A stretch of 42,384 nucleotides of DNA from Roseospira goensis (GCF_014197795.1 NZ_JACIGI010000031.1:1-42384); one strand, 5' to 3'; shown: positions 18,442-27,222, numbered from the stretch's first letter. Notes: generated by a model not told the origin, from the letters alone. Numbers and translations are program-made.

Positions 18442-19697
18442 GGCCGCGCCTCCCCGGCCAGGCGCCGCCCGACCTCGGCATAGACGTCGAGCGGCCGGCG
18501 CGACACCCGGGTGCCCCCAAAACCGATCGGCTCGGGCGGCGGGTCGCGCGGGGTCTGGCTGTTGGGCGGCGGCGGCGCCGTGCGGTGACCCTCGGCGATG
18601 CGGCGCAGCCCGCGGCCGTCCAGCACGGGATGGCTGGCGATCAGCGTGTCGTCCTCGAGGATGCGGATCTCGTCGGCGAGGACATGGACCTCCACGGCGC
18701 GCCGCCGGGTGCAGTCGGGGACGCTGTAGAGGTTGCCGCCGACGGAGACCATGCCGTCGCGCGTGACGCGCCGCTCCAGGCTCAGCACGGCGCGGAAGGG
18801 GCCGGCCGGCAGCGGCTTGAGGGACGGCCGTTCCTCGGCGAAGTGCTCGGCGACGATGCGGCGCGTGGTGGCATGGCACCGCGCGTTGGCCACCTCGTCG
18901 CGCCACTGCTCGAACTGCCGGTTCAGGTCCTCGAGGGAGCGGAAGCTGCGGCCCAGGAAGAAATCCTGGCGGACATAGCGGAACGGCCGCTCGACCTTGC
19001 CCTTGGTCTTGGCGCGATAGGGCCGGCAGGCCTTGGGCGCAAAGCCGTGGTGGGCGGCGAAGGCCAGCAGGGTCCTGTTGTAGACGATGCCCTCGTCACC
19101 GTCGCCCTGGACGGCCGTCTTCATGCGGTCGAAGAGCACCTGCTCGGGGACCCCGCCGACGGCGGTGAAGGCGGCGGTGAGGCAGCGCAGCACCGTCTGC
19201 AGGTCCTGGTGGGGGACGAAGCGGCCCCACAGGAACCGGCTGTGGCCCAGCACGAAGGAGAACAGCCACACCACGCGCTCGGTTCCCGGTTCGTCGGTGA
19301 AGGTGGTGCGGAAGTGGGCGAAGTCCACCTGGGCCTGGCGGCCTGCCGGGGTCTCGAACCGGCGCTCGAAAGCGGGACTGGCGGCGGGTCGGACGGTTCG
19401 GACATAGTCCTTTACGGCGGTGTAACCGCCGCTGTAGCCGCGCTCGCGGATCTCGCGCAGCAGCCGCTTGGCGGTCAGCTCGGGCACAGCCTGAAGACGC
19501 TGGCGCAGATACTCCTGCCAGGGGGCAATGACGGGCTCCCTGGGCGGCCGGGGGGCGTAGACCGGCGGCTCCAGCCCGCGCTTGATGCATTTGCGGACCG
19601 TCTTGCGGTCCAGTCCGGTGCGCCGGGCAATGGCCGACAGGCTCAGGCCCTGCCGGTGAAGATCAAGGATCATGACAACGTCCCCAAGTGTGACCAC
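18438..19697 (-). CDS. istA: IS21 transposase IstA
   Basis: The 419-aa DDE transposase has an N-terminal helix-turn-helix (LSLSAIARRTGLDRKTVRK, about residues 18-36). The integrase core begins with QVDFAHFRT and includes VLFDRMKTAV and KGKVERPFRYVRQDFF. The Mu-transposase C-terminal region holds VSVGGNLYSVP. The gene reads toward istB and overlaps it by 4 nt. No frameshift or stop interrupts it. Confidence 0.97.
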   Translation of the reverse strand: MVTLGDVVMILDLHRQGLSLSAIARRTGLDRKTVRKCIKRGLEPPVYAPRPPREPVIAPWQEYLRQRLQAVPELTAKRLLREIRERGYSGGYTAVKDYVRTVRPAASPAFERRFETPAGRQAQVDFAHFRTTFTDEPGTERVVWLFSFVLGHSRFLWGRFVPHQDLQTVLRCLTAAFTAVGGVPEQVLFDRMKTAVQGDGDEGIVYNRTLLAFAAHHGFAPKACRPYRAKTKGKVERPFRYVRQDFFLGRSFRSLEDLNRQFEQWRDEVANARCHATTRRIVAEHFAEERPSLKPLPAGPFRAVLSLERRVTRDGMVSVGGNLYSVPDCTRRRAVEVHVLADEIRILEDDTLIASHPVLDGRGLRRIAEGHRTAPPPPNSQTPRDPPPEPIGFGGTRVSRRPLDVYAEVGRRLAGEARP

Positions 19698-19747
19698 CGC
19701 GCCCTCCGCCCCCTCTGTTGGAGAGCGGCATCTGGGAGGCGCGGCGT

Positions 19748-19785
19748 TCGCGTAACCCTGGGGGCTAGCCCCCAGGGTTACGCGA
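19748..19785. repeat. Perfect 38-bp palindrome upstream of istA
   Basis: An uninterrupted palindrome with centre CTAG (arm AACCCTGGGGGCT) lies between the IS21 right end and istA. As RNA it would form an 18-19-bp hairpin with almost no loop. It may block read-through from outside or hide the istA leader, roles known for hairpins near other IS ends; here this is inference. Confidence 0.85.
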
Positions 19786-19795
19786 CGGTTGCGTC

Positions 19796-19849
19796 AGGGT
19801 GGGGAATTTTCAAACGCCACAAATGGGGAGTTTTCATCCGGCACTGACA
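19796..19849 (-). repeat. IS21 right terminal repeat
   Basis: Read on the minus strand it starts TGTCAGTGCC and has two CTCCCCA/TTCCCCA blocks spaced as in the left end. It ends at the GGGAGT duplication. Confidence 0.9.
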
Positions 19850-19887
19850 GGGAGTGGCCTTCCGCCGGCCCGTCGGGGAGACATGCC

Positions 19888-20841
19888 ATGTCCCGCGCAC
19901 CCGCACGGCGGTCCAACGGCGACCGCGCGAACCTGTATTCCGAGATCACCGACCGCATCATCGCCGAGCTTGAGGCCGGGCGCCTGCCCTGGGTCCAACC
20001 CTGGGGCACCGATCAGGCCCGCACAGCGGTCGGCCTGCCGCGCAACGCCGGCTCGGGCCGGCCGTACTCCGGGATCAACGTCCTGATCCTCTGGGGAGCC
20101 GTCATCGAACGCGGGTATTCCGGCCAGGGCTGGTTGACCTTTCGGCAGGCCAAGGCCCTGGGCGGCTCCGTCCGCAAGGGCGAGCGCGGCACCACCGTCG
20201 TCTACGCCGACCGTTTCGTGCCGGAGGACGAGCGCCGCCGCGCTCTGGAGAAGGGCGAGAATCCCCAGGCCATCCCATTCCTGAAGCGCTTCACGGTGTT
20301 CAACACCGACCAGTGCTCCGACCTGCCCGAGGACATCGCCACCACCGCGCCGCCGGTTCCCGAGGGCCTGATCCTGCCCCGTGCCGAGGCCCTGATCGCC
20401 GGCACCCGGGTGGATTTCCGCATCGGCGGCAACCGCGCCTTCTACAACCCCCTGCACGACTTCGTGCAGGTGCCTCCTCCGCAGGCGTTCTACGAAACGT
20501 TGAATTGGCATCGCACGGCGCTGCATGAACTGGGTCACGCGAGTGGCCACAGAACGCGTCTCGACCGCGACCTCTCCGGTTCGTTCGGCTCCCGCAAGTA
20601 TGCCTTCGAGGAACTGGTGGCCGAGATCACCGCTGCCTTCACCTGCGCGGCGCTGTCGATAATCCCGACCGTCCGCCACGCCGATTATATCGCATCCTGG
20701 GCTGACGTCTTGCGCGAAGACAACCGCGCCATCATCCGCGGTGCCAGTCAGGCCAGCAAGGCCGCCGACTGGCTGATGGGCTGCCTGCCCGAGCATGTCG
20801 TGATCCCCGCCACCACCCTCGATAACGAGGAGGTCGCGTGA
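19888..20841 (+). CDS. ArdC-like antirestriction protein (zincin domain)
   Basis: The 317-aa protein has an N-terminal ArdC single-strand DNA-binding domain (ITDRIIAELEAGRLPWVQPW; GRPYSGINVLIL; GWLTFRQAKALGG). Its C-terminal metallopeptidase-like domain has HELGHASGH (HExxH about residue 213) and EELVAEITAAF with the probable third ligand. ArdC proteins protect incoming plasmid DNA against host restriction during transfer. The start is set by GGGGAG 7-8 nt upstream; the frame runs back into the IS21 end but that part is not native. It overlaps the next gene by 1 nt. Confidence 0.92.
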   Translation: MSRAPARRSNGDRANLYSEITDRIIAELEAGRLPWVQPWGTDQARTAVGLPRNAGSGRPYSGINVLILWGAVIERGYSGQGWLTFRQAKALGGSVRKGERGTTVVYADRFVPEDERRRALEKGENPQAIPFLKRFTVFNTDQCSDLPEDIATTAPPVPEGLILPRAEALIAGTRVDFRIGGNRAFYNPLHDFVQVPPPQAFYETLNWHRTALHELGHASGHRTRLDRDLSGSFGSRKYAFEELVAEITAAFTCAALSIIPTVRHADYIASWADVLREDNRAIIRGASQASKAADWLMGCLPEHVVIPATTLDNEEVA

Positions 20842-21341
20842 TGAAAGCCACCGGTACGCCTCTCTTTCTATTCCTCATTGCCATGGCGGTCATCGCCTTC
20901 TGGCCGCTGTCGAAGCCCCTGCCCATCGGTCCAGCCACCGTCCTGTCCGGCGACAGGCTGGTGATCCATGACGTCACGTTCCGGCTCGTGGACATCCGTG
21001 CGCCGGATCCGGATCGCATGTGCCGGCACCGCGACGGTCGCCCCTGGCCCTGCGGGGCCGATGCGATGGCCACCCTGCGCGAGGCCACCGGCGACTTCCT
21101 CGTGTCCTGCGCCGTCCAGGGACCGGAACAGGACGGCGCCGCCCCCGCGCGCTGCGTCGTTCGCGGCGAGGATCTGGGCCGCACGATGCTGTTGGAGGGA
21201 CTGGCGGTCGCCATCGGCCAGCCGTCCACCGAATACCTGGGCGCCGAACGCACCGCCCGGTTCCTGCAAAAGGGCCTGTGGGATGATCCGGATCACACCG
21301 ACGCGGCCGAGATTTCGGGCGGTGCGGTCCGCCGGAGGTGA
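20841..21341 (+). CDS. Thermonuclease-family (SNase-like) protein, membrane-anchored or exported
   Basis: The 166-aa protein has an N-terminal hydrophobic segment (FLFLIAMAVIAFWPL, about residues 9-23). An SNase fold follows: FRLVDIRAPDPD, GADAMATLREATG, RGEDLGRTMLLEGLAVA. The Arg and Asp of the active site are recognisable, but the catalytic Glu expected after the proline of the AP(E) motif is Asp, so activity is uncertain. GGAGG lies about 7 nt upstream and the start overlaps the ardC stop (TGATG). Such genes often follow ardC in these elements; their job there is not established. Confidence 0.82.
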   Translation: MKATGTPLFLFLIAMAVIAFWPLSKPLPIGPATVLSGDRLVIHDVTFRLVDIRAPDPDRMCRHRDGRPWPCGADAMATLREATGDFLVSCAVQGPEQDGAAPARCVVRGEDLGRTMLLEGLAVAIGQPSTEYLGAERTARFLQKGLWDDPDHTDAAEISGGAVRRR

Positions 21342-21358
21342 AGGGCCGTGGGGGTTTT

Positions 21359-21405
21359 CGTGACCGGTTATCGGGTCGGAGGGAGGCTCCGGCCGGCCGG
21401 TCACG
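21359..21405 (+). promoter_or_regulatory. Hairpin abutting the parB ribosome site
   Basis: CGTGACCGG (21359-21367) pairs perfectly with CCGGTCACG (21397-21405). The right arm ends at the first G of the GGAG that precedes parB. It could limit parB translation, end the upstream transcript or be a protein site. Confidence 0.45.
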
Positions 21406-21415
21406 GAGAACCACC

Positions 21416-23572
21416 ATGACGAGTGCATCCCGCAAGAGCGCGTCCCGCAAGGTGACCCTGAACGGCACGCGCGACATCCCCTTCAACGCGCTGGTCCTGT
21501 CGCAGGCCAACGTCCGCCGGGTCAAGGACAGCGTCTCCATCGAGGATCTGGCCGACGACATCGCCCGGCGGGGTCTGCTGCAGAGCCTGACTGTGCGCCC
21601 GATCCGCCAGGAGGACGGCACCGAGACCGGCACGTTCGAGGTGCCGGTCGGTGGCCGTCGCTATCGCGCCCTCGAACGGCTGGTCAGGCAGAAGCGCATG
21701 ACCAGGACCGCACCCGTGCCCTGCATCGTCCATGACGACGGTCTGGCCGAGGAAGATTCGCTGGCCGAGAACGTCCAGCGCGTTGCCCTGCATCCCCTCG
21801 ACCAGTTCCGTGCCTTCCAGGCCCTGCGTGAGGCCGGGCTGACCGAGGAGGACATCGCGGCACGCTTCTTCATCACCCCCACCGTGGTGCGCCAGCGTCT
21901 TCGGCTGGCTTCGGTGTCGCCGCGCCTGCTGGACCTCTATGCCGAGGGCACCCTGGTCCTGGAACAGCTCATGGCCTTCGCCGTCACCCCCGACCACGAC
22001 CGCCAGGAACAGGTCTGGGAGGCCCTGTCCCAGGGCAGTCACCGCCCGCCCCATGTCATCCGCCGCATGCTGACCGAGACCGCCGTGCGGGCGGGTGATC
22101 GACGCGCCCAGTTCATCGGCATCGAGGCCTACGAGGCCGCCGGCGGTCTTGTCCTGCGCGATCTGTTCACCGAGGACAATGGCGGCTGGCTGCAGGACGT
22201 CGGCCTCTTGGAGCGCCTGGTGGCCGAACGGCTCAGCACCGTCGCCGAGAAAGTCCGCGCCGAGGGCTGGCGCTGGGTCGAGGCGGCGGTCGACTTCCCC
22301 TACGGCCACACCAATGGTCTGCGCCGTCTGCCGCGCGAGACCGTCCCCCTGACCGAGGCGGAACAGGCCGAGCGCGAGGCCCTGGTGGGAGAGATGGACG
22401 CCCTGTTGGCGGGGTATCCGGAACCCACCGAACTGCCCGAGGACGTCGACGCGCGCGTGGGCGAGATCGAGACCGCGCTGAAGGCGTTCGAGAACCGTCC
22501 GGCCACGTTCGAGCCCGACGAGGTGGCCCGCGCCGGCGTCTTCGTCTCCATCGATCTCGATGGCGAGGTCCGCATCGAACGCGGCTTCGTCCGGCCCGAG
22601 GATGAACCGCCCGTGCCGGCCCCCGAGGCCGATCCGGATGCTCAGGCGTCGGCCGAACCGGACGGCACCGAGGGTGCCCCGCTGTCCACCGGGGCCATGC
22701 CCGAGGCCAACGCGCCGGGTGCCACCCAGGCGACGGATCCCGACCCGGATCCCGTGGACGACCCGTTGCGCCCGCTGCCGGACCGGCTGGTCACCGAACT
22801 GACCGCGCACCGCACGCTGGCGCTCCGGGACGCGCTGGCCACTCGCCCCGACACCGCCTTCCTGGCCGTGCTGCACGCCTTGTGCCTCTCCACCTTCCAT
22901 CGCCACGCCGTCGCAACCTGCCTGGAGATCACCGGCCGTTCGGGGCCGTTGGCGGTGCAGGCCCCAGGGCTGAAGGACAGTGCGTCGGCGCGGGCCCTGG
23001 ACGCCCGCCAGGATGCCTGGATCGACCGCCTGCCGGCCGATCCGCGCGACCTTTGGGGGGCGTTGCAGGCCCTGTCGTCGGACGAGCGCATGGACCTGCT
23101 GGCCCATTGCGCCTCGCGCACCGTCAACGCGGTGGTCGAGCCCTGGAACCGGGTGCCGGCCCGTACCGATCATGCCGACGCGCTGGCGCGGGCGGTCGGG
23201 CTGGACATGGTCGCCGCCGGCTGGCGCCCGACGGTCGACACCTACCTGAGCCGAGTTCCCAAGGCTCGCATCCTGGCCGCCGTCCGCGAGGCGGTGGGCG
23301 ACGAAGCCGCCGACCGTCTCGTTTCGCTGCGCAAGGGCGAAATGGCGACCGAAGCCGAGGCCCTGCTGGCCGAAACCGGCTGGCTGCCGGAGCCGTTGCG
23401 GACGCCCCAAGCGGACAAGTCGGCCGTCCCCGAAGTCCCGGACGCGGTGTCCGAGGGGCCGGAGGCGGGTGCTGCCGATGCCGATATCGGCGCGCCGAAA
23501 GCGCCACCGAACGAGGGCAAGACGGGTCCCCATGCCGAACACATCGACGACGCCACCCGCGCCGCCGAATAG
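21416..23572 (+). CDS. ParB/RepB/Spo0J-family partition protein
   Basis: The 718-aa protein has a ParB N-terminal nuclease-like (CTP-binding) domain: IPFNALVLSQANVRR, GGRRYRALE, and SLAENVQR. A helix-turn-helix follows (LTEEDIAARFFITPTVVRQRL, about residues 140-160). A long acidic, proline-rich linker (about 395-455) leads to a C-terminal helical region. The start is fixed by GGAG 8 nt upstream. ParB proteins bind parS-like sites for segregation or regulation; no parA lies in this window, so it may work with a distant ParA or mainly as a regulator. The length is far above that of a chromosomal ParB, as is usual for this plasmid type. Confidence 0.88.
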   Translation: MTSASRKSASRKVTLNGTRDIPFNALVLSQANVRRVKDSVSIEDLADDIARRGLLQSLTVRPIRQEDGTETGTFEVPVGGRRYRALERLVRQKRMTRTAPVPCIVHDDGLAEEDSLAENVQRVALHPLDQFRAFQALREAGLTEEDIAARFFITPTVVRQRLRLASVSPRLLDLYAEGTLVLEQLMAFAVTPDHDRQEQVWEALSQGSHRPPHVIRRMLTETAVRAGDRRAQFIGIEAYEAAGGLVLRDLFTEDNGGWLQDVGLLERLVAERLSTVAEKVRAEGWRWVEAAVDFPYGHTNGLRRLPRETVPLTEAEQAEREALVGEMDALLAGYPEPTELPEDVDARVGEIETALKAFENRPATFEPDEVARAGVFVSIDLDGEVRIERGFVRPEDEPPVPAPEADPDAQASAEPDGTEGAPLSTGAMPEANAPGATQATDPDPDPVDDPLRPLPDRLVTELTAHRTLALRDALATRPDTAFLAVLHALCLSTFHRHAVATCLEITGRSGPLAVQAPGLKDSASARALDARQDAWIDRLPADPRDLWGALQALSSDERMDLLAHCASRTVNAVVEPWNRVPARTDHADALARAVGLDMVAAGWRPTVDTYLSRVPKARILAAVREAVGDEAADRLVSLRKGEMATEAEALLAETGWLPEPLRTPQADKSAVPEVPDAVSEGPEAGAADADIGAPKAPPNEGKTGPHAEHIDDATRAAE

Positions 23573-23587
23573 CCCGCATCCCTCACG

Positions 23588-23624
23588 CGGCCCGGTTCCG
23601 GTGTTCCCGGGGCCGGGCCGTTTC
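23588..23624 (+). terminator. Hairpin terminator after parB
   Basis: CGGCCCGG (23588-23595) pairs with CCGGGCCG (23613-23620) and is followed by TTTCT. It lies between parB and the Toprim gene. Confidence 0.6.
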
Positions 23625-23643
23625 TCTGCCGGAGGGCTCCGCC

Positions 23644-24645
23644 ATGTCCCTTCCCGAGATCGTGTCCCGCCTGGCCGCCGAGGCCGAGGCGGTCTGTCGT
23701 ACCTATCTTCCCGCCGGCCGGCGCCAAGGCGCCTATTGGCAGGTCGGCGATGTACTCGGCACACCCGGCGGCAGTCTCTATGTCCGCCTGACCGGCCCCC
23801 GTGCCGGTAAATGGACCGATGCTGCGACTTCGCAACACGGCGATCTGCTGGACCTGATCGCCGCCAACCGCGGCCTGGACCTGCGCGCCGCCCTCGACGA
23901 GGCCACCGCCTTCCTGCGCCTGCCACACGATCCCCCGGCTCCCGCGCGCGAGCCCGTTCCCGCCAATTCCACCGCCGTCGCACAACGCCTGTTCGCGGCT
24001 TCCCGGCCCATCGCCGGTACCCTGGCCGCGCGCTATCTGGCTGGACGCGGCATCGTTCTGGCCCATCCCGAGCCCGCGCTCCGCTTCCATCCCCGTGCTT
24101 TCTGCCGGCCCGATCCGGGCATGACTCGCACCCAATGGCCGGCCCTGATTGCCGCCGTCACCGCCGCCGACGGCACCCTGACCGGTGTTCATCGCACCTT
24201 CCTCGACCCCGCCACCAGCGGTAAGGCGCCGCTGATCCGGCCGCGCCGCGCGCTCGGATTGCTGCTCGGCAACGGCGTCTGGTTCGGTGCCGCCCGCCCC
24301 GTCCTGGTCGTCGGCGAGGGTCTGGAAACCATCCTTTCTCTGCGTTCCGTGCTACCGGATCTGCCCGCCGTCGCGGCGTTATCGGCCGCTCATCTCGGCG
24401 CGTTCAAGCCGCCGCCCGGCCTGCGCCGCCTGTACGTGGCCCACGATGCCGACGCCCCCGGCCTGCACGCGCTGGCGCGTCTGGCAGGCCGCCTCGGACC
24501 CCGCCCCATCACAGTCCGTCCGCTGCCGCCGGTCGGTGCGGATGCCAACGCCGACCTGCTGTCCCTCGGCCCGCGCCGGTTCCGCGCGCGTGTTCTCGGC
24601 CACCTGGATCCGGCCGATGTGCCCCTGGCCCTCGGTAGGGAATGA
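23644..24645 (+). CDS. Toprim-domain protein (plasmid primase-like)
   Basis: The 333-aa protein has an N-terminal DUF7146-like part (CRTYLPAGRRQGAYWQVGD; GKWTDAATSQHGDLLDLIAA). A Toprim domain follows: VLVVGEGLETILSL carries the catalytic Glu and RLYVAHDADAPG the Asp-x-Asp, about residues 220-275. Proteins of this type in alphaproteobacterial plasmids resemble DNA primases and may prime the transferred strand. A GGAGGG ribosome site sets the start. No N-terminal zinc finger is evident, so it may not be a complete primase. Confidence 0.85.
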   Translation: MSLPEIVSRLAAEAEAVCRTYLPAGRRQGAYWQVGDVLGTPGGSLYVRLTGPRAGKWTDAATSQHGDLLDLIAANRGLDLRAALDEATAFLRLPHDPPAPAREPVPANSTAVAQRLFAASRPIAGTLAARYLAGRGIVLAHPEPALRFHPRAFCRPDPGMTRTQWPALIAAVTAADGTLTGVHRTFLDPATSGKAPLIRPRRALGLLLGNGVWFGAARPVLVVGEGLETILSLRSVLPDLPAVAALSAAHLGAFKPPPGLRRLYVAHDADAPGLHALARLAGRLGPRPITVRPLPPVGADANADLLSLGPRRFRARVLGHLDPADVPLALGRE

Positions 24646-24892
24646 GCCGGGACAGGGGCGCCGGATCGGCGGGGACCGGCGGTCGCGTTTGGTTTCTCCC
24701 CCGCGTGGGACCGCGCCGGCGGCCTTTCCATGTGGGGGTCTGCCGGAGGCCGGCCGGCGCCGCAAGGACGCCAAGGCGTCCTCCTCCACTGCGTTGCGGC
24801 CCGATCGGGTGCGGCGCCGTCCTCGGGGCCTCCGGCGGGCGATCCCCGGAAAGGCCGCGATGGGCGCGGCCTCCAGCCAGCGGGAGAGCCCC

Positions 24893-25834
24893 ATGGTCCG
24901 CGACGTCCTGCCCCCCACCGACGATCCGCAGCCCGCCGTCTCCGCCACCGCCCACCTGCTCGAGGAACTGCACCTTTACGGCATCCGCCCGTTCCAGGAC
25001 GAACCCGATCCGCGTCCCATGCCCGACGCGGAGACCGCCGAAAGCGCCGTCATAGCCTGCCTCGACACCCTCGCCGACCTGTTCACCGGCACCCGCCTGG
25101 AGGACGATCTCGGCGACCTGCTGTGGTCCGTCGTCAACGCCTTCCACCGCCGCGTCGGCGCGCTCGACCGGGCGTTGGACACCAACGAACAGGCCCAGCG
25201 GCGCTCCCAGGCCGAGCAGGATGGCAGCGAGGTCCGATCCGTCGAGCTCGAACGCTTGACCGCCGAGGGCATCGGCCTGATCGAACGCCGCAACGCCTTC
25301 GAGGCGTTCCGCGACACCGCCGCCGAGGCTTTCGAGGCCATCACCGGCGGTGCCTGGCGTCCGCGCGTCGGGTCGTTCACCAACCGCCGGGCGCTGACCG
25401 CCGCCGTCATCGACAGCCGGGATTTCCTGGCCGCGCGGCAGCGCGCCGAGACCCAGGTGCTGTTGCCGCCGGGTCCGCGCGTAGCCTTCGCCGGCGGCCC
25501 GGCCTGCACCGATCATCGGCGCATCTGGGCCGTGCTCGACAAGGTGCGCGACCGCCATCCCGACATGGTGCTGCTGCACGGCGGCGCGCCGAAAGGCGCC
25601 GAGCGCATTGCCGCCTGCTGGGCCGACCAGCGCGGTGTGCCGCAGGTCGTCTTCCGACCCGACTGGACCCGCCACGGCAAGGCCGCGCCCTTCCGCCGCA
25701 ACGAGCAACTGCTCGACGCGCTGCCTATCGGTGTTATCGTTTTCCCAGGCTCCGGCATCACCGACAACCTCGCCGACACCGCCCGGCGCATGGGCATCCC
25801 GGTGTGGAAAATCGGCCTGGATGGCGGCGCGTGA
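24893..25834 (+). CDS. DUF2493-domain protein (SLOG-like)
   Basis: The 313-aa protein has a helical N-terminal part (about residues 1-190) and a C-terminal DUF2493 Rossmann-like domain: RVAFAGGPACTDHRRIW, LLHGGAPKGAERIAACWA, GVIVFPGSGITDNLADTA. The domain is related to the SLOG nucleotide-binding families, suggesting binding of a nucleotide or derivative. The gene is a standing member of this plasmid/ICE backbone and has no known function. The start at 24893 has GGGAG upstream; the 247-bp gap before it is GC-rich with a small hairpin at 24765-24782. Confidence 0.83.
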   Translation: MVRDVLPPTDDPQPAVSATAHLLEELHLYGIRPFQDEPDPRPMPDAETAESAVIACLDTLADLFTGTRLEDDLGDLLWSVVNAFHRRVGALDRALDTNEQAQRRSQAEQDGSEVRSVELERLTAEGIGLIERRNAFEAFRDTAAEAFEAITGGAWRPRVGSFTNRRALTAAVIDSRDFLAARQRAETQVLLPPGPRVAFAGGPACTDHRRIWAVLDKVRDRHPDMVLLHGGAPKGAERIAACWADQRGVPQVVFRPDWTRHGKAAPFRRNEQLLDALPIGVIVFPGSGITDNLADTARRMGIPVWKIGLDGGA

Positions 25835-25906
25835 GCGCCGCCAAACACAAGTGTCATAGCCGCTGACGGCATGGCCTTTCCGGCTGGGTTGGGCCGAAAG
25901 GAGGCT

Positions 25907-25946
25907 GGCAGCTTCCGCGCGTCGCAGACGGGAAGCTGCCCTTATT
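25907..25946 (+). terminator. Hairpin terminator after the DUF2493 gene
   Basis: GGCAGCTTCC (25907-25916) pairs perfectly with GGAAGCTGCC (25931-25940), followed by CTTATT. A second hairpin just before it (around 25874-25901, CCTTTC...GAAAGG) strengthens the block between the maintenance genes and the YaaC-like gene. Confidence 0.7.
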
Positions 25947-26058
25947 CGACCAATCCTATTGTTCACGCCACGGAAAAACGTCAAGATCGCGCTCGGACTT
26001 TCTAAGCGCCACGAGATCATTTAGCATTCACCACTCGTCCGATGGTGAGGAGGATGAA

Positions 26059-27195
26059 TTGAGGCTGCAAGACCCCCGCGAAGGTGAAATCATTCATGTA
26101 AAAAAGCGGCCAGCCGCCTTCTCCTTCTTCCCCACCTATCACGGCGCTACCCGAGAGGGTTTGCACTCCACGCTGTTCGCGACCCATCCTTGGAACATAA
26201 TCAGGCACGAACTAGAGAAAATCATCGACGCCACTGCCCAGCGACAGGCCCTGGCGTTTTCCAATCAGGCACGGGACTTTTTCACCGCAGCCCAGAGTTC
26301 GGACGTCAATGCCGCGAAGCCGCTTTTACTCTACTACTCGCTCCTTAACCTCGCGAAGTGCTTTGTCGTAAAGAAGCGCGGCACCGCCCTCGGGATAGTT
26401 AGACACGGGCTCTCGGAAAGGCTGCCAGCTACGCAGGGCGCAATCCATGGCCACGTCTCCATCGATATTGCACAGAACCCGGGCGTGAGTGCGTTCGTGA
26501 TGTTCGCCAACGCACTCAACGCGCCCCTGCCGGTGCCGGCAGCGGGGAACACGCATGTCCAGATGCGATCACAGGACTTCCTCGGCCAGATCCTGATCGG
26601 GCACCGAGTGTTCAGCCAAGCGGAGCGGCAGACAGAGCGCTTCATCAGCCTGGAACGCGTCGAGTACATGCACGATCCCGCAACCAGAGAGGCCTGGATC
26701 AGGGCAAGAGCCTACGCTGACGATTTCATCCGTCTTGGCTATCCAATGACGGGACTATCCAAGAGCCTAAACGACGCCTCGATCTGGAGAAACGTAAAAT
26801 GCGAGCACACGATCGACGGGCGACGGATCATTGAAGCCGAGATGACGAATGTGGTCGCTTATGGCCAACGCCCTTCTCAGGCTTTGGAACAGCTCAGCGG
26901 TATGACCCGGTCAAGATTGTGGAGGTCGGTCACTGCCACCCCGCCCTACCGGAAGTATTATGTCTACCACGCCTCGTCGACGCAGTTCCTTATGAATCAG
27001 CTGCTCACGATGTATCTCGCCACTTTCTATTTTGGCTCTATCACACGCTACAAGCCGGAGCAGTTCGACTTTATCCTGCGCAGCCCGATCGGCCCGTTCG
27101 TGTTCGAATTCTTCGCCAATCAGCCCACGCAGTTCCTATACCTCATGACTTCGGAATTCACAGGCCAGGAAGTCGCGAAGGCAGCTATCGCCTGA
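26059..27195 (+). CDS. YaaC-like protein
   Basis: The 378-aa protein resembles the YaaC family of Bacillus: HPWNIIRHELEKI near the N-terminus, LLYYSLLNLAKCFV about residues 90-105, and a conserved end with KPEQFDFILRSPIGPFVFEF and YLMTSEFTGQEV. The start is TTG with GGAGG five bases upstream; an ATG just before gives only two codons. Function is unknown; YaaC-like proteins have no established activity. Composition is less GC-rich than the neighbours, and the gene is isolated between a terminator and a hairpin at 27223. It looks like transferred cargo, possibly defensive, but there is no direct evidence. Confidence 0.75.
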   Translation: MRLQDPREGEIIHVKKRPAAFSFFPTYHGATREGLHSTLFATHPWNIIRHELEKIIDATAQRQALAFSNQARDFFTAAQSSDVNAAKPLLLYYSLLNLAKCFVVKKRGTALGIVRHGLSERLPATQGAIHGHVSIDIAQNPGVSAFVMFANALNAPLPVPAAGNTHVQMRSQDFLGQILIGHRVFSQAERQTERFISLERVEYMHDPATREAWIRARAYADDFIRLGYPMTGLSKSLNDASIWRNVKCEHTIDGRRIIEAEMTNVVAYGQRPSQALEQLSGMTRSRLWRSVTATPPYRKYYVYHASSTQFLMNQLLTMYLATFYFGSITRYKPEQFDFILRSPIGPFVFEFFANQPTQFLYLMTSEFTGQEVAKAAIA

Positions 27196-27222
27196 AAGGA
27201 AACCCTCGCCCCACCCCCCTAT

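Larger units (their letters stand above)
17499..19849 (-). mobile_element. Complete IS21-family insertion sequence
   Basis: The 2351-bp element carries istA and istB. Both ends begin 5'-TGTCA and share extended imperfect inverted repeats with the doubled inner motif typical of IS21 (TTTTCCCCA-like blocks). The flanks are a 6-bp direct duplication, GGGAGT at 17493-17498 and 19850-19855, which fixes the borders. It inserted between the DUF2285 gene and ardC, leaving the ardC ribosome site intact. It looks complete and potentially active. Confidence 0.95.

Noticed and set aside
21401-23983. An 860-codon minus-strand ORF opposite parB
   Set aside because: It is a mirror frame of parB; the translation is Gly/Arg/Gln-rich without recognisable motifs.
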